A DNA stretch of 28,513 bases from positions 1 to 28,513 of the forward strand of contig ONVG01000013.1 in NCBI GenBank assembly GCA_900321195.1. Direction: 5' to 3'. Positions 1 through 10,852 of this stretch are shown in pieces (position 1 is the stretch's first letter; each line of letters opens with the position of its first letter). The translations under genes were made by a program, and so were the position numbers. The stretch comes from an uncultured Eubacteriales bacterium (GTDB taxonomy: Bacteria > Bacillota > Clostridia > Oscillospirales > Acutalibacteraceae). Below the pieces are notes generated by a model. That model saw only the letters and a program-made list of their open reading frames with translations, was not told the DNA's origin and searched no databases.

Positions 1-250
1 GGGTCGAAGTCCTCGGGCTTGTAAAGGATACCATCCAGCGGTGTACCGTCAAAGGCCGTCCAATGATACAGCTCCGCCGTACCCCAGTTATAGTCTTTCT
101 GTTGCGGATTGATCTGTGTAAGCTGCCGTTCTCCTTTCCCTGGCGATATCGTCACGTAGAGGTCATTGGGATGTTCGAAATTCCCTTTGGTATAGAGATA
201 TGTATCCGTCTCTTTCGCCTTGACAGGAGTACCATAGGTAAATCCCTCCA
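1..250 (-). CDS. S9 prolyl-oligopeptidase-like fragment (partial at both ends)
   Basis: About 83 codons of a minus-strand frame that leaves the window at base 1. The piece reads like the segment just before the catalytic alpha/beta-hydrolase domain of Bacteroidetes S9 peptidases: a beta-propeller end (TKGNFEHPNDLYV), the INPQQKDYNWGTAEL stretch, then WTAFDGTPLDGILYKPEDFD. That last pattern is the usual entry to the hydrolase domain. The catalytic Ser-Asp-His would lie outside the window. G+C is moderate (28 of 60 bases in 61-120), unlike the sequence from ~250 on. No start codon of its own is seen; the frame continues without a stop into the primase-like sequence. I judge it a foreign fragment joined by assembly or recombination, not a real gene fusion. 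The family call rests on remembered motif patterns only. Confidence 0.6.
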
Positions 251-1220
251 GCATGCAGAGCCGTGGTGTTGCCGTCCGTGCGAGATACAAGAGCCGTTGC
301 GCCCTGTGCGTGTCGGCGCGGATGCAACCCGCGAGACGTGCGCCCGCTATCGGCAGGGCGAGAGATTGCACGTCCAGGCGCATAGTCGGGTTCGGGGACG
401 TGGCGAACGTCCGGCGGGTGTAGTCTGCGGCCTTGTCAAACTCCGCACGCGTTGCGCAGTCCACGCGGACAACGCCGTGGATTGACTTCCCGCCCGAATA
501 GACGAGCGCGACAATGGGCAAATGGTAGAGGGTAATCGCGCCATACCAAAAGGCGCATTGATCAGCAAGCGACATTTCGTCAAACTCCATGAGCGCGTTC
601 GGAAACGTGGCAACGGTCGCGTTCGTGGCGAGGTGTTGCTTGCCGTCCGCCCTGTCTTCGCTTGCGCCCGTGAAGGGGTTTGTCTTCACAAGTTCGCCAG
701 ACGCGGCAAGGCGCGCGCCGTCTGAAAGCCAGTCGGTCACGGGCATGAAATCATGCCCGGCGCGAGGAATCCACGCGCCCGAATGTGGCGCGATTCCCAC
801 GGGCAGGGCTTGAAGGTCGGGGCGGTCGAACATGGCGGCGAGCTGCGCGCGCCGTTGCCCTGCCGCGTCCATGTGGCGAACGTCCACGGGTGACAACGAC
901 ATGAGCGCGGCGGACGAGGTGCAAAGGCCGCGCCGTCCCGCTTCCACGCAATCCTCAACCGCCCGTGACGGCTTCGGCTTCGGGGGCTTCGGCTTCGGGG
1001 GCTTCGGCTTTGGTCGGTAGTATGCGCTCCGCGCCGTCCGTCCGTTCGCGTGCGCCGCGTTCCATGCGTCCACCTTCGGGCGCGCCGTCTCCATGCCGCG
1101 CCGAATGTCTGCGTCCCTGTCGGTCACGCCCTGCGCCCGCGCGTCCGTGATTACATCGTCGGCGGACAAGCCCGCCGCAACCGCCCAAAAGGTCAGGTCT
1201 TTCAGCCCGTCCCATGTCAT
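251..1220 (-). CDS. phage/plasmid primase-polymerase-like replication protein, C-terminally replaced
   Basis: A minus-strand frame with no stop from 1,220 to base 1; this part is the G+C-rich section (42 of 60 bases in 841-900). Counting from the ATG at 1,218-1,220, residues 212-216 read EFDEM, residues 242-248 read SGGKSIH, and further on come RLDV and LPIAGARLAG followed by RLLYL. This order (acidic motif, SGGxSxH, then a P-x-A/G-x-R segment) is that of archaeo-eukaryotic-type primase domains in phage and plasmid replication proteins. A Lys-Pro repeat (~residues 69-84) links an N-terminal domain to it. The helicase part expected downstream is absent, because the frame passes into the S9 peptidase piece near 250. 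The ATG lies inside the leuA leader terminator and has no ribosome site, so the true start is uncertain and may be missing. Codon use is unlike every other gene here. Confidence 0.55.
970..1013. repeat. 15-bp tandem repeat coding a Lys-Pro linker
   Basis: Two full copies and one 14-base, slightly changed copy of GGCTTCGGCTTCGGG (970-984, 985-999, 1000-1013). On the minus strand they encode repeated Lys-Pro-Lys-Pro-Pro inside the primase-like frame, probably a stiff linker between domains. Confidence 0.85.
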
Positions 1221-1243
1221 TTTGACTGGGACGGGCTTATTTT
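1205..1243 (+). terminator. Rho-independent terminator, probably the end of a leuA T-box leader
   Basis: GCCCGTCCCA (1205-1214) pairs perfectly with TGGGACGGGC (1227-1236). After a bulged T, GTCA (1216-1219) pairs with TGAC (1223-1226) around a TTT loop; TTATTTT follows. The position just before a leuA ribosome site and the CGTCCC/GGGACG arms are typical of the terminator that closes T-box leaders of leucine genes. The T-box itself, the specifier loop and the promoter are not present: upstream of 1,203 the sequence is the foreign G+C-rich frame. Terminator: seen. T-box origin: inferred. Confidence 0.65.
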
Positions 1244-1266
1244 ACGATATTCAGGAGGTAATAAAT

Positions 1267-2961
1267 ATGGAAAAAGGTTTTAAAAAGTACGTTCCATTTG
1301 AACAGATCAAGATCAAAAACAGAAGGTGGCCCGACAATACTATAACTAAAGCGCCGATATGGTGCTCTGTCGATCTCCGTGACGGAAATCAGGCTCTCGT
1401 TGACCCTATGAACCTTGAACAAAAGCTTGAATTCTTCCATGCTCTCTGCGACATGGGATTCAAGGAGATAGAAATAGGCTTCCCGTCAGCTTCCGAAACA
1501 GAATATGAGATATGCCGTGAGCTTATAGAGGGAAACCATATTCCCGATGACGTTACTATACAGGTACTCGTTCAGGCAAGAGAACATCTTATCCGCAAGA
1601 CCTTTGAGGCTGTAAAGGGCGCTAAAAATGTTATAGTTCATTTCTACAACTCAACCTCAACTCTTCAGAGAAAAGTGGTTTTCAAAAAGGATATGGACGG
1701 TATCATAGATATAGCTGTCGAGGGCGCTAAGCTCATAAAAGAACTCATAGACGGCTATGAGGGCGATACAAATTTCAGACTTGAATATTCTCCCGAAAGC
1801 TTTTCAGGCACAGAGGTCGATAATTCCGTAAAAATATGCGAAGCGGTAATGGATGTTATCAAGCCTACTCCCGAAAATCCGATAATACTCAATCTGCCGA
1901 ACACAGTCGAGATGTGTACGCCAAACACATATGCCGATCAGATAGAGTATTTCATAACACATATGAAAAACCGTGAGTCTGCAATAATAAGCCTGCATCC
2001 GCATAATGACAGAGGTACAGGCGTTGCATGTGCAGAGCTGGGACTCCTTGCCGGCGCAGACAGAATAGAGGGTACTCTTTTCGGAAACGGTGAGCGCACA
2101 GGAAACCTCGATATAGTAACAGTAGGTCTGAACATGTTCACACAGGGCGTTGACCCGAAGCTTGATTTCAGTGACCTGCCAAAATACCGTGAGATATACG
2201 AGCGCTGCACAAAAATGAAGATAGGCGAGCGTCAGCCGTATGCAGGCGACCTTGTATTCACAGCTTTCTCAGGCTCACATCAGGACGCAATAAACAAGGG
2301 CTTTGCATACGTCAAGGAAACAAACAGCGATAAATGGGAGATACCTTATCTTCCGATAGACCCTGCTGATGTCGGCAGACAGTATGAACCTATAATAAGA
2401 ATAAATTCACAGTCCGGCAAGGGCGGCGCGGCATTCATAATGCAGAATAATTTCGGTTATGAGCTTCCGAAGGCTATGCACCCCGAATTCGGCGCACTCG
2501 TCAAGGCTGAGTGTGACAAGCTGGGACGTGAGCTTTCGCCGCAGGAGCTTATGGAAGTATTCAACAAGAATTACATCGACATTGAGCAGAAGCTCTGGCT
2601 CGTCAAGCATGTAATAACAAATGTAGACCAGGACGAAGCTACATTCAAGGGTACTATACATCTTGTAAAAGAAAACAAGGATGTCGAGATATTCGGTGAC
2701 GGCAACGGTCCTATTGATGCATTCTTCAACGCATTGAAGAGTATAGGCATAGACGGCTATGAGTTCATTTCATACAGCGAACATGCTATCTCACAGGGTT
2801 CAGACTCAAAGGCTATATCCTATATACAGCTCAAGACACCCGAAGGCAAGAACATTTTCGGCGTAGGCATCTCACACGGAATATTCAAAGCATCTGTACG
2901 CGGCATACTCTGCGCCATAAACAGAAGTCCGGATCCGATAAACCCTAAGATAAATCAATAA
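1267..2961 (+). CDS. leuA: 2-isopropylmalate synthase (LeuA type 2)
   Basis: Condenses acetyl-CoA with 2-oxoisovalerate to 2-isopropylmalate, the committed step of leucine synthesis. The 564-residue product has the HMGL-like TIM barrel with SVDLRDGNQ at ~34-42 and the metal ligands H244-x-H246 in HPHNDRGTG. A C-terminal allosteric domain (from ~residue 430) ends in the VGISHGIFKASVRGILCAINR segment seen in leucine-regulated enzymes. The length fits the long LeuA type 2 class rather than the ~510-residue type. The start ATG is set by AGGAGG at 1253-1258, 8 bases upstream; the frame stays open upstream, but only through foreign sequence. It stands alone, with its own terminator at 2,968-2,997. 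An attenuator-like terminator just before it suggests control by leucine tRNA charging, but most of that leader is missing. Confidence 0.95.
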   Translation: MEKGFKKYVPFEQIKIKNRRWPDNTITKAPIWCSVDLRDGNQALVDPMNLEQKLEFFHALCDMGFKEIEIGFPSASETEYEICRELIEGNHIPDDVTIQVLVQAREHLIRKTFEAVKGAKNVIVHFYNSTSTLQRKVVFKKDMDGIIDIAVEGAKLIKELIDGYEGDTNFRLEYSPESFSGTEVDNSVKICEAVMDVIKPTPENPIILNLPNTVEMCTPNTYADQIEYFITHMKNRESAIISLHPHNDRGTGVACAELGLLAGADRIEGTLFGNGERTGNLDIVTVGLNMFTQGVDPKLDFSDLPKYREIYERCTKMKIGERQPYAGDLVFTAFSGSHQDAINKGFAYVKETNSDKWEIPYLPIDPADVGRQYEPIIRINSQSGKGGAAFIMQNNFGYELPKAMHPEFGALVKAECDKLGRELSPQELMEVFNKNYIDIEQKLWLVKHVITNVDQDEATFKGTIHLVKENKDVEIFGDGNGPIDAFFNALKSIGIDGYEFISYSEHAISQGSDSKAISYIQLKTPEGKNIFGVGISHGIFKASVRGILCAINRSPDPINPKINQ

Positions 2962-2967
2962 TTATTT

Positions 2968-2997
2968 TTCCCGTCAGTTTTACTGACGGGAATTTTT
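2968..2997 (+). terminator. leuA terminator
   Basis: CCCGTCAGT (2970-2978) pairs with ACTGACGGG (2982-2990) around a TTT loop, extended by TT/AA and followed by TTTTT. It begins 9 bases after the leuA stop and separates leuA from the GntR operon. Confidence 0.9.
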
Positions 2998-3059
2998 ATA
3001 TTTACTATAGCATTACAAGTATTACAAAAAAATCATCTGTTGTTTGTGAAATATCATAA

Positions 3060-3088
3060 TTGACAAAACTGTGCTTACTGTATATACT
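3060..3088 (+). promoter_or_regulatory. promoter of the GntR-ABC operon
   Basis: TTGACA (3060-3065), a 17-base spacer and TATACT (3083-3088). Initiation would fall near 3,095, leaving fewer than ten bases before the regulator's start codon. The -10 box overlaps the palindromic operator. Confidence 0.8.
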
Positions 3089-3103
3089 GTATATATACAG
3101 TAT
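3084..3103. promoter_or_regulatory. 20-bp palindromic operator, probably for the GntR regulator
   Basis: A perfect 20-bp palindrome, ATACTGTATATATACAGTAT, with an extra TACTGTATA half (3077-3085) directly before it. It covers the -10 box, the presumed start of transcription and the first base of the regulator gene. YtrA-subfamily GntR proteins commonly bind such AT-rich palindromes in their own promoters, so autorepression is likely (inference). Confidence 0.7.
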
Positions 3104-3474
3104 TGGAAATATTTATCGACAATAAATCCGGCACACCTATCTATGACCAGATATTCAGCCGGATAAAAGAGCAGATAATAAAAGGAACTCTTAAAGAGGA
3201 TGACCCGCTGCCGTCCATAAGAAGTCTTGCAAAAGATCTGAGAATAAGCGTCATAACTACAAAACGAGCCTATGACGAGCTTGAAAAAGAGGGGCTTATA
3301 TACACTGCTCCCGGAAAAGGCTGCTTCATTGCCGCAAGGAATACTGAAATGCTGAGAGAAGAAAATCTCAGAAAGCTTGAAGAGCATATCGCTCAGGTCG
3401 CTGCACTGTCAAGGATGTGCGGCCTGAGCCTGAATGATATAACAGAAATGCTTAAATTTGAAATGGAGGACTGA
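3103..3474 (+). CDS. GntR-family transcriptional regulator, YtrA subfamily
   Basis: The 123-residue product has a GntR winged helix at ~10-77 (PIYDQIFSRIKEQI, LPSIRSLAKDLRIS, TTKRAYDELEKEGLI, GKGCF) and a short C-terminal helical tail. It lacks a large ligand domain, which is the YtrA layout. The start is TTG at 3103: the family N-terminus (xIFIDNKSGTPIYDQI) begins right there and no ATG or GTG lies upstream in frame. There is no ribosome site, and the predicted transcript starts only ~8 bases before, so translation may be leaderless. The ABC ATPase follows after 4 bases, so this is the usual regulator-plus-exporter operon. The palindrome at 3084-3103 is the likely operator. The inducing signal is unknown; relatives often respond to cell-envelope stress. 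Confidence 0.88.
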   Translation: MEIFIDNKSGTPIYDQIFSRIKEQIIKGTLKEDDPLPSIRSLAKDLRISVITTKRAYDELEKEGLIYTAPGKGCFIAARNTEMLREENLRKLEEHIAQVAALSRMCGLSLNDITEMLKFEMED

Positions 3475-3478
3475 CATT

Positions 3479-4321
3479 ATGAACGCAATAGAAATAAAAG
3501 GACTCTGCAAAAGCTACAAGGATTTTAAGATAGACAATATAGATCTTACACTTCCCGGAGGATGTGTCGTAGGTCTTATAGGTGAAAACGGAGCAGGCAA
3601 AAGCACAACTATAAAGCTCATACTCAATATCGCATTTAAAGACAGCGGAACAATAAAAATTTTGGGCAAGGATAATGAAAAAGAGCTTGACCTTGTAAAA
3701 GAGGATATCGGCGTTGTATTCGACGAATCATACTTCCCGCCTGAGCTGAATGCAAAGTATATCGGAAAAATACTGAAAAACATCTACAAAAACTGGAACG
3801 ATGAACAGTATAACGATTATATCCAAAAATTCGGTCTGCCGCTGAAAAAGCCTATCAAAAAATATTCAAAGGGCATGAAAATGAAGCTTTCAATAGCTGC
3901 CGCAATGTCACATAATGCAAAGCTTCTTATACTCGATGAGGCTACAAGCGGTCTTGACCCTGTTATGCGTGATGAAATAATAGACATACTCAATGATTTT
4001 ACAAGGGATGAAGAACATTCCATACTCATATCCTCTCATATAGTCAGTGACCTTGAAAAAATATGCGATTATATAGCATTCCTTAACAAAGGAAAAATAG
4101 TTCTCTATGAAGAAAAGGATAGGCTCTATGAGCAGTACGGCGTTATACACTGCAGTCAGGAAGAGCTTGATAAAATAAAGCCTTCATCCGTGATAGGAAA
4201 GAAAGTCGGCAGCTACGGTGCAGAAGCTATCGTACTCAGATCAGATATACCGTCAGATATACAGTCCTATCCTATAGATATCGAAAAGCTGTTCATATTC
4301 ATGATAAAGGAGAGTGTATGA
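3479..4321 (+). CDS. ABC transporter ATP-binding protein (ABC-2 type exporter)
   Basis: The 280-residue ATPase has Walker A GENGAGKSTT, a Q-loop-region aspartate in GVVFDES, the signature YSKGMKMKLSIAAA, Walker B LLILDEATSGLDP and the switch histidine in ISSHIVSDLEKI. It would drive the permease encoded directly downstream. The start at 3479 follows GGAGG (3465-3469); an upstream in-frame ATG at 3458 sits inside the regulator gene and has no ribosome site. The GntR gene ends 4 bases before, and the permease ATG is 1 base after this stop, so translation is probably coupled. The substrate is not predictable from sequence. Confidence 0.93.
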   Translation: MNAIEIKGLCKSYKDFKIDNIDLTLPGGCVVGLIGENGAGKSTTIKLILNIAFKDSGTIKILGKDNEKELDLVKEDIGVVFDESYFPPELNAKYIGKILKNIYKNWNDEQYNDYIQKFGLPLKKPIKKYSKGMKMKLSIAAAMSHNAKLLILDEATSGLDPVMRDEIIDILNDFTRDEEHSILISSHIVSDLEKICDYIAFLNKGKIVLYEEKDRLYEQYGVIHCSQEELDKIKPSSVIGKKVGSYGAEAIVLRSDIPSDIQSYPIDIEKLFIFMIKESV

Positions 4322-4322
4322 T

Positions 4323-4937
4323 ATGAAAGGGCTTGTACTGAAAGATATTTATTCCCTGCGCTCTGTCGGAAATATATTGACTATGATGTTGATATTTGTT
4401 ACCGTTATCATACAGACCTTCACTAATGATGAACACTCCACCGACCTTATGGGACTTTGCATTTTTGGCTTTATGGTAACTATGATGAGCTGCATACTTC
4501 CCTTAGCCATAATGAATCAGGATGAAATGACTGGCTGGAATAAGTACTGCATAACCGCTCCTGCAAAAAGGAGCGCATATGTGAGCGAAAAATTCATTTT
4601 TGTTTTGCTGTTCGCACTTTTCTTCGGTGCGCTCAACTCTTTACCCTCAATAAGATTTATGGCTATAACAACAGGCTTTGATATCAAGTCATTTATACTT
4701 ATATTTGCTATAATAACAGGAAGCTCGCTTTTCATGTTTGCTATAGATCTTCCTCTTATATTCCGTTTCGGAACAAAAACAGGAAATATAATTTTTATGC
4801 TGCTTTTCCTCATACTCGCAGGAACAGCAGGAATAGGCTCGGCTATTTTGGCAAGCCAAGGAAAGCTCAACAATACGCTCAATGAATTGGAAAAAGCGGA
4901 TCATCTTGTTGTCGGTCTGACAATAATAGCATCATGA
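4323..4937 (+). CDS. ABC-2 type permease, first half up to an in-frame TGA
   Basis: 204 residues with five to six predicted membrane helices: LTMMLIFVTVIIQTF, LMGLCIFGFMVTMMSCILPLAI, FIFVLLFALFFGAL, FILIFAIITGSSLFMFAI, NIIFMLLFLILAGTAGIGSAIL and VVGLTIIAS. It resembles the ABC2_membrane_5 type. ATG 4323 has AAGGAG at 4307-4312; the GTG at 4314 is too close to that site. The frame stops at TGA 4935-4937 inside the sixth helix, then continues open in the same frame to 5,630. The residues after the stop (AFFNLKKPF) complete the helix and its positive-inside end, so TGA probably replaces a Trp TGG codon. Nonsense mutation, base error and a genuine short permease are all possible; the first two fit better. 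Confidence 0.8.
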   Translation: MKGLVLKDIYSLRSVGNILTMMLIFVTVIIQTFTNDEHSTDLMGLCIFGFMVTMMSCILPLAIMNQDEMTGWNKYCITAPAKRSAYVSEKFIFVLLFALFFGALNSLPSIRFMAITTGFDIKSFILIFAIITGSSLFMFAIDLPLIFRFGTKTGNIIFMLLFLILAGTAGIGSAILASQGKLNNTLNELEKADHLVVGLTIIAS

Positions 4938-5018
4938 GCGTTTTTTAATTTAAAAAAGCCGTTTAATATTATCCTCATTTTATTACTTACAGCATTCGGT
5001 ATAAGCATAGTATTTTTA

Positions 5019-5630
5019 ATGCTTATGAATAAGGATGCATATCAGGAACCCTCAGAAATGGAATACAGCAACTGGTTATCAGCAGGAATCATAAGCTTTT
5101 GCATATCAGCCCTGTCTATGAGCTGTTATATGGATGATTATTTTACAAAATGGGACATCTACTGTAAGATACTCCCGATAACTCTCCGCACACGTACTGC
5201 ATCAGGCTTTATATTTGCATCTATAGTAAATTTAGCATCGGCACTTCTGAGCAGTACGGAAATTATAGTATTCTATATTGTAAAAAACTGCTTCAGCATT
5301 GAAAATTATATATTCGGAATAACAACTATATTCTGCATTGTACAGCTCATAATATCAATATATCTGATATTTACGATGATATTCAAAAAATATTCCGTTT
5401 ATGCATTATGCGCCGCGTTTTTTATTACATCTATTTTTATAGCAACCTTTTCATTAGACATAGAGCAAACTGTCAGAGCAATATCTGAATATCTTATAGG
5501 CAAGAACCTTATCACTGTATCTCTTGCGGAGCTTGCTGCTGCATCATCAGTCATGATACTTATATATTTCCTCACAGTATTTATCAGCAGCAACATAAAT
5601 AAATGGGTAAGAGCTTTAAAAAAGTGCTGA
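5019..5630 (+). pseudogene. ABC-2 type permease, second half after the in-frame TGA
   Basis: Continuation of the permease frame; from the first ATG after the stop it gives 203 residues, but the same frame is open from 4,938. Neither ATG 5019 nor ATG 5025 has a ribosome site, so separate translation is doubtful. The sequence repeats the plan of the first half: helix, acidic stretch, helix, then MDDYFTKWDIYCKILPIT, which parallels NQDEMTGWNKYCITAPA in the first half. The whole gene would therefore be a two-module permease of 435 residues plus stop. It ends at 5,630, before a hairpin terminator. If the TGA is real, the exporter is probably inactive or works with the first half alone. Confidence 0.65.
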
Positions 5631-5672
5631 CTTTGACCGCTAAAAAATAAGAAAATTTTAAAAATCGCTTTC

Positions 5673-5721
5673 AGAAAGCCGTACAGCACAGCATTTTTTT
5701 GGCTGTACGGCTTTCTTATTA
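5673..5721 (+). terminator. terminator of the GntR-ABC operon
   Basis: AGAAAGCCGTACAGC (5673-5687) pairs over 15 bp with GCTGTACGGCTTTCT (5702-5716), followed by a weak TATTA tract. It lies 42 bases after the permease stop and directly before the murD promoter. Confidence 0.7.
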
Positions 5722-5750
5722 TTGAAATTCCCGATAAATAGGAATATAAT
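5722..5750 (+). promoter_or_regulatory. murD promoter
   Basis: TTGAAA (5722-5727), 17-base spacer, TATAAT (5745-5750). It lies about 50 bases before the murD start and gives a short leader containing GGGAGG. Confidence 0.8.
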
Positions 5751-5801
5751 AAATTAGTATTATTTATTTGATATCGCACATTGTTTTCGGGAGGTTTTTA
5801 T

Positions 5802-7193
5802 ATGGAAAATAATATTCAGAGATTTTTAGAGGGCTTAAACGGTAAGACTATAGCGCTTTGCGGCATAGGCGGAAGCAATCTGCCGCTGATACAGCTTTTC
5901 GGCAGGTACGGCGCAAAGGTCTTGGCATGTGACAAGCGTGACAGGGAGGCTCTCGGCGAAAATGCCGAAAAAGCAGAAAAAGCAGGCGCAGAGTTAAGGC
6001 TCGGCGAGGACTATCTCAAAGACCTTAAAGCAGACATAATCTTCCGCACACCAGGCATGAAATACTACATGGACGAGCTTACAGAGGCTCGCAAAAACGG
6101 CGCGGCTGTAACAAGCGAAATGGAGGTTTTCTTTGACCTTTGCCCGTGCAGGACTATCGCCGTAACCGGCAGCGACGGAAAGACCACCACCACGACTATC
6201 ATTTCCGAAATACTCAAGGCTCAGGGATATAACGTACATCTTGGCGGCAATATCGGACATCCGCTCCTACCCGATATAGAGTTCATCTCACCCGATGATA
6301 TAGCTGTAGTCGAGCTTTCAAGCTTCCAGCTCATATCAATGAGGAAAAGCCCCGATATAGCCGTTGTTACAAACCTTGCGCCAAATCACCTCGATATACA
6401 CAAGGATATGCAGGAATATATCGATGCAAAAAAGAATATAGTGCTCCATCAGAACGCATTCGGCAAGGCTGTTTTAAATCTTGACAACGATATCTCAAAT
6501 TCATTCGAGGAATATACAAGAGGTCAGACCTTTAAATTTTCAAGAAAAAGCAAGGTCGAAAACGGTGCATATCTTTCCGAAAGCGGCAATATGGTAATGA
6601 ACTGCTACGGCAAGGAAACTGTTATAATGAACGCCGATGATATAATGATACCCGGACTGCACAACATAGAAAATTATCTTGCGGCAATATGCGCTGTATG
6701 GGGAATGGTATCGCCCGAAACAATAAAGTATGTTGCCGAAAACTTCAACGGCGTTGAGCACAGAGCCGAGCTTGTAAGGGTACTTGAAGGCGTAAGCTAC
6801 TATAATGACGCTATCGGTACAAGTCCGACAAGAACGGTAAAGGGTACGCTTTCACTTTATGACAGAAAGATAATACTTATCGCCGGCGGCTATGACAAGC
6901 ATCTTTCATATGACGAGATGGGCGCGATAGTCCCCGACAAAGTAAAGGTACTTATACTTTTCGGTGCGACTGCCGATAAAATAGAAGCGGCAACAAAGGC
7001 TTCTCCTGCCTACAGTGAAGGCAATCCGGTCATAATACGTGTCAGCAATATGGAGGAAGCTGTTGCTGCGGCAAAGGCAAACGCAGTGAGCGGTGATATA
7101 GTATCTATGTCTCCGGCAAGCGCAAGCTTTGACATGTACAAAAACTTTGCCGAAAAAGGACAGCACTTCAAAAAATTAGTCAACAATTTATAA
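5802..7193 (+). CDS. murD: UDP-N-acetylmuramoyl-L-alanine--D-glutamate ligase
   Basis: Cytoplasmic Mur ligase that adds D-glutamate to UDP-MurNAc-L-Ala using ATP. The 463-residue product shows an N-terminal UDP-binding Rossmann part (GIGGSNLPLIQLFGRYGAKVL) and the ATP loop GSDGKTTTT from residue 123. The Mur-ligase segments GGNIGHPLL and TNLAPNHLDIH follow, then YNDAIGTSPTRT at the start of the C-terminal glutamate-binding domain. The start ATG follows GGGAGG (5789-5794) by 7 bases; an in-frame TTG at 5781 lies upstream of that site and is rejected. It is a single-gene unit, with a promoter at 5722-5750 and a shared terminator facing rpoC, not part of the usual dcw cluster. Confidence 0.95.
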   Translation: MENNIQRFLEGLNGKTIALCGIGGSNLPLIQLFGRYGAKVLACDKRDREALGENAEKAEKAGAELRLGEDYLKDLKADIIFRTPGMKYYMDELTEARKNGAAVTSEMEVFFDLCPCRTIAVTGSDGKTTTTTIISEILKAQGYNVHLGGNIGHPLLPDIEFISPDDIAVVELSSFQLISMRKSPDIAVVTNLAPNHLDIHKDMQEYIDAKKNIVLHQNAFGKAVLNLDNDISNSFEEYTRGQTFKFSRKSKVENGAYLSESGNMVMNCYGKETVIMNADDIMIPGLHNIENYLAAICAVWGMVSPETIKYVAENFNGVEHRAELVRVLEGVSYYNDAIGTSPTRTVKGTLSLYDRKIILIAGGYDKHLSYDEMGAIVPDKVKVLILFGATADKIEAATKASPAYSEGNPVIIRVSNMEEAVAAAKANAVSGDIVSMSPASASFDMYKNFAEKGQHFKKLVNNL

Positions 7194-7218
7194 GCAGTGT
7201 ACAATGTACATTGAACAT

Positions 7219-7257
7219 AAAAGAATCCCGTCGGTACAAAACCAACGGGATTCTTTT
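7219..7257. terminator. bidirectional terminator between murD and rpoC
   Basis: AAAAGAATCCCGT (7219-7231) pairs with ACGGGATTCTTTT (7245-7257); GGT/ACC continues the stem past one mismatch. A and T runs on both sides let it serve the convergent murD and rpoC transcripts. Confidence 0.9.
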
Positions 7258-7277
7258 ATTATTGATCAAATTATTAA

Positions 7278-10835
<3,558 letters not shown>

Positions 10836-10852
10836 TAATCATTGTCCCCCTC

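Noticed and set aside
63..485. 140-residue plus-strand frame in the left end
   Set aside because: Mirror frame of the minus-strand primase/S9 reading; high G+C gives long chance frames and it has no recognisable motif.
1093..1266. Longer leuA start adding 58 residues
   Set aside because: The extension lies in foreign G+C-rich sequence and through a terminator; ATG 1267 has a perfect ribosome site.
4935..4937. TGA read as tryptophan or selenocysteine
   Set aside because: TGA ends neighbouring genes normally, Trp is coded TGG elsewhere, and no hairpin resembling a bacterial SECIS element follows the codon.
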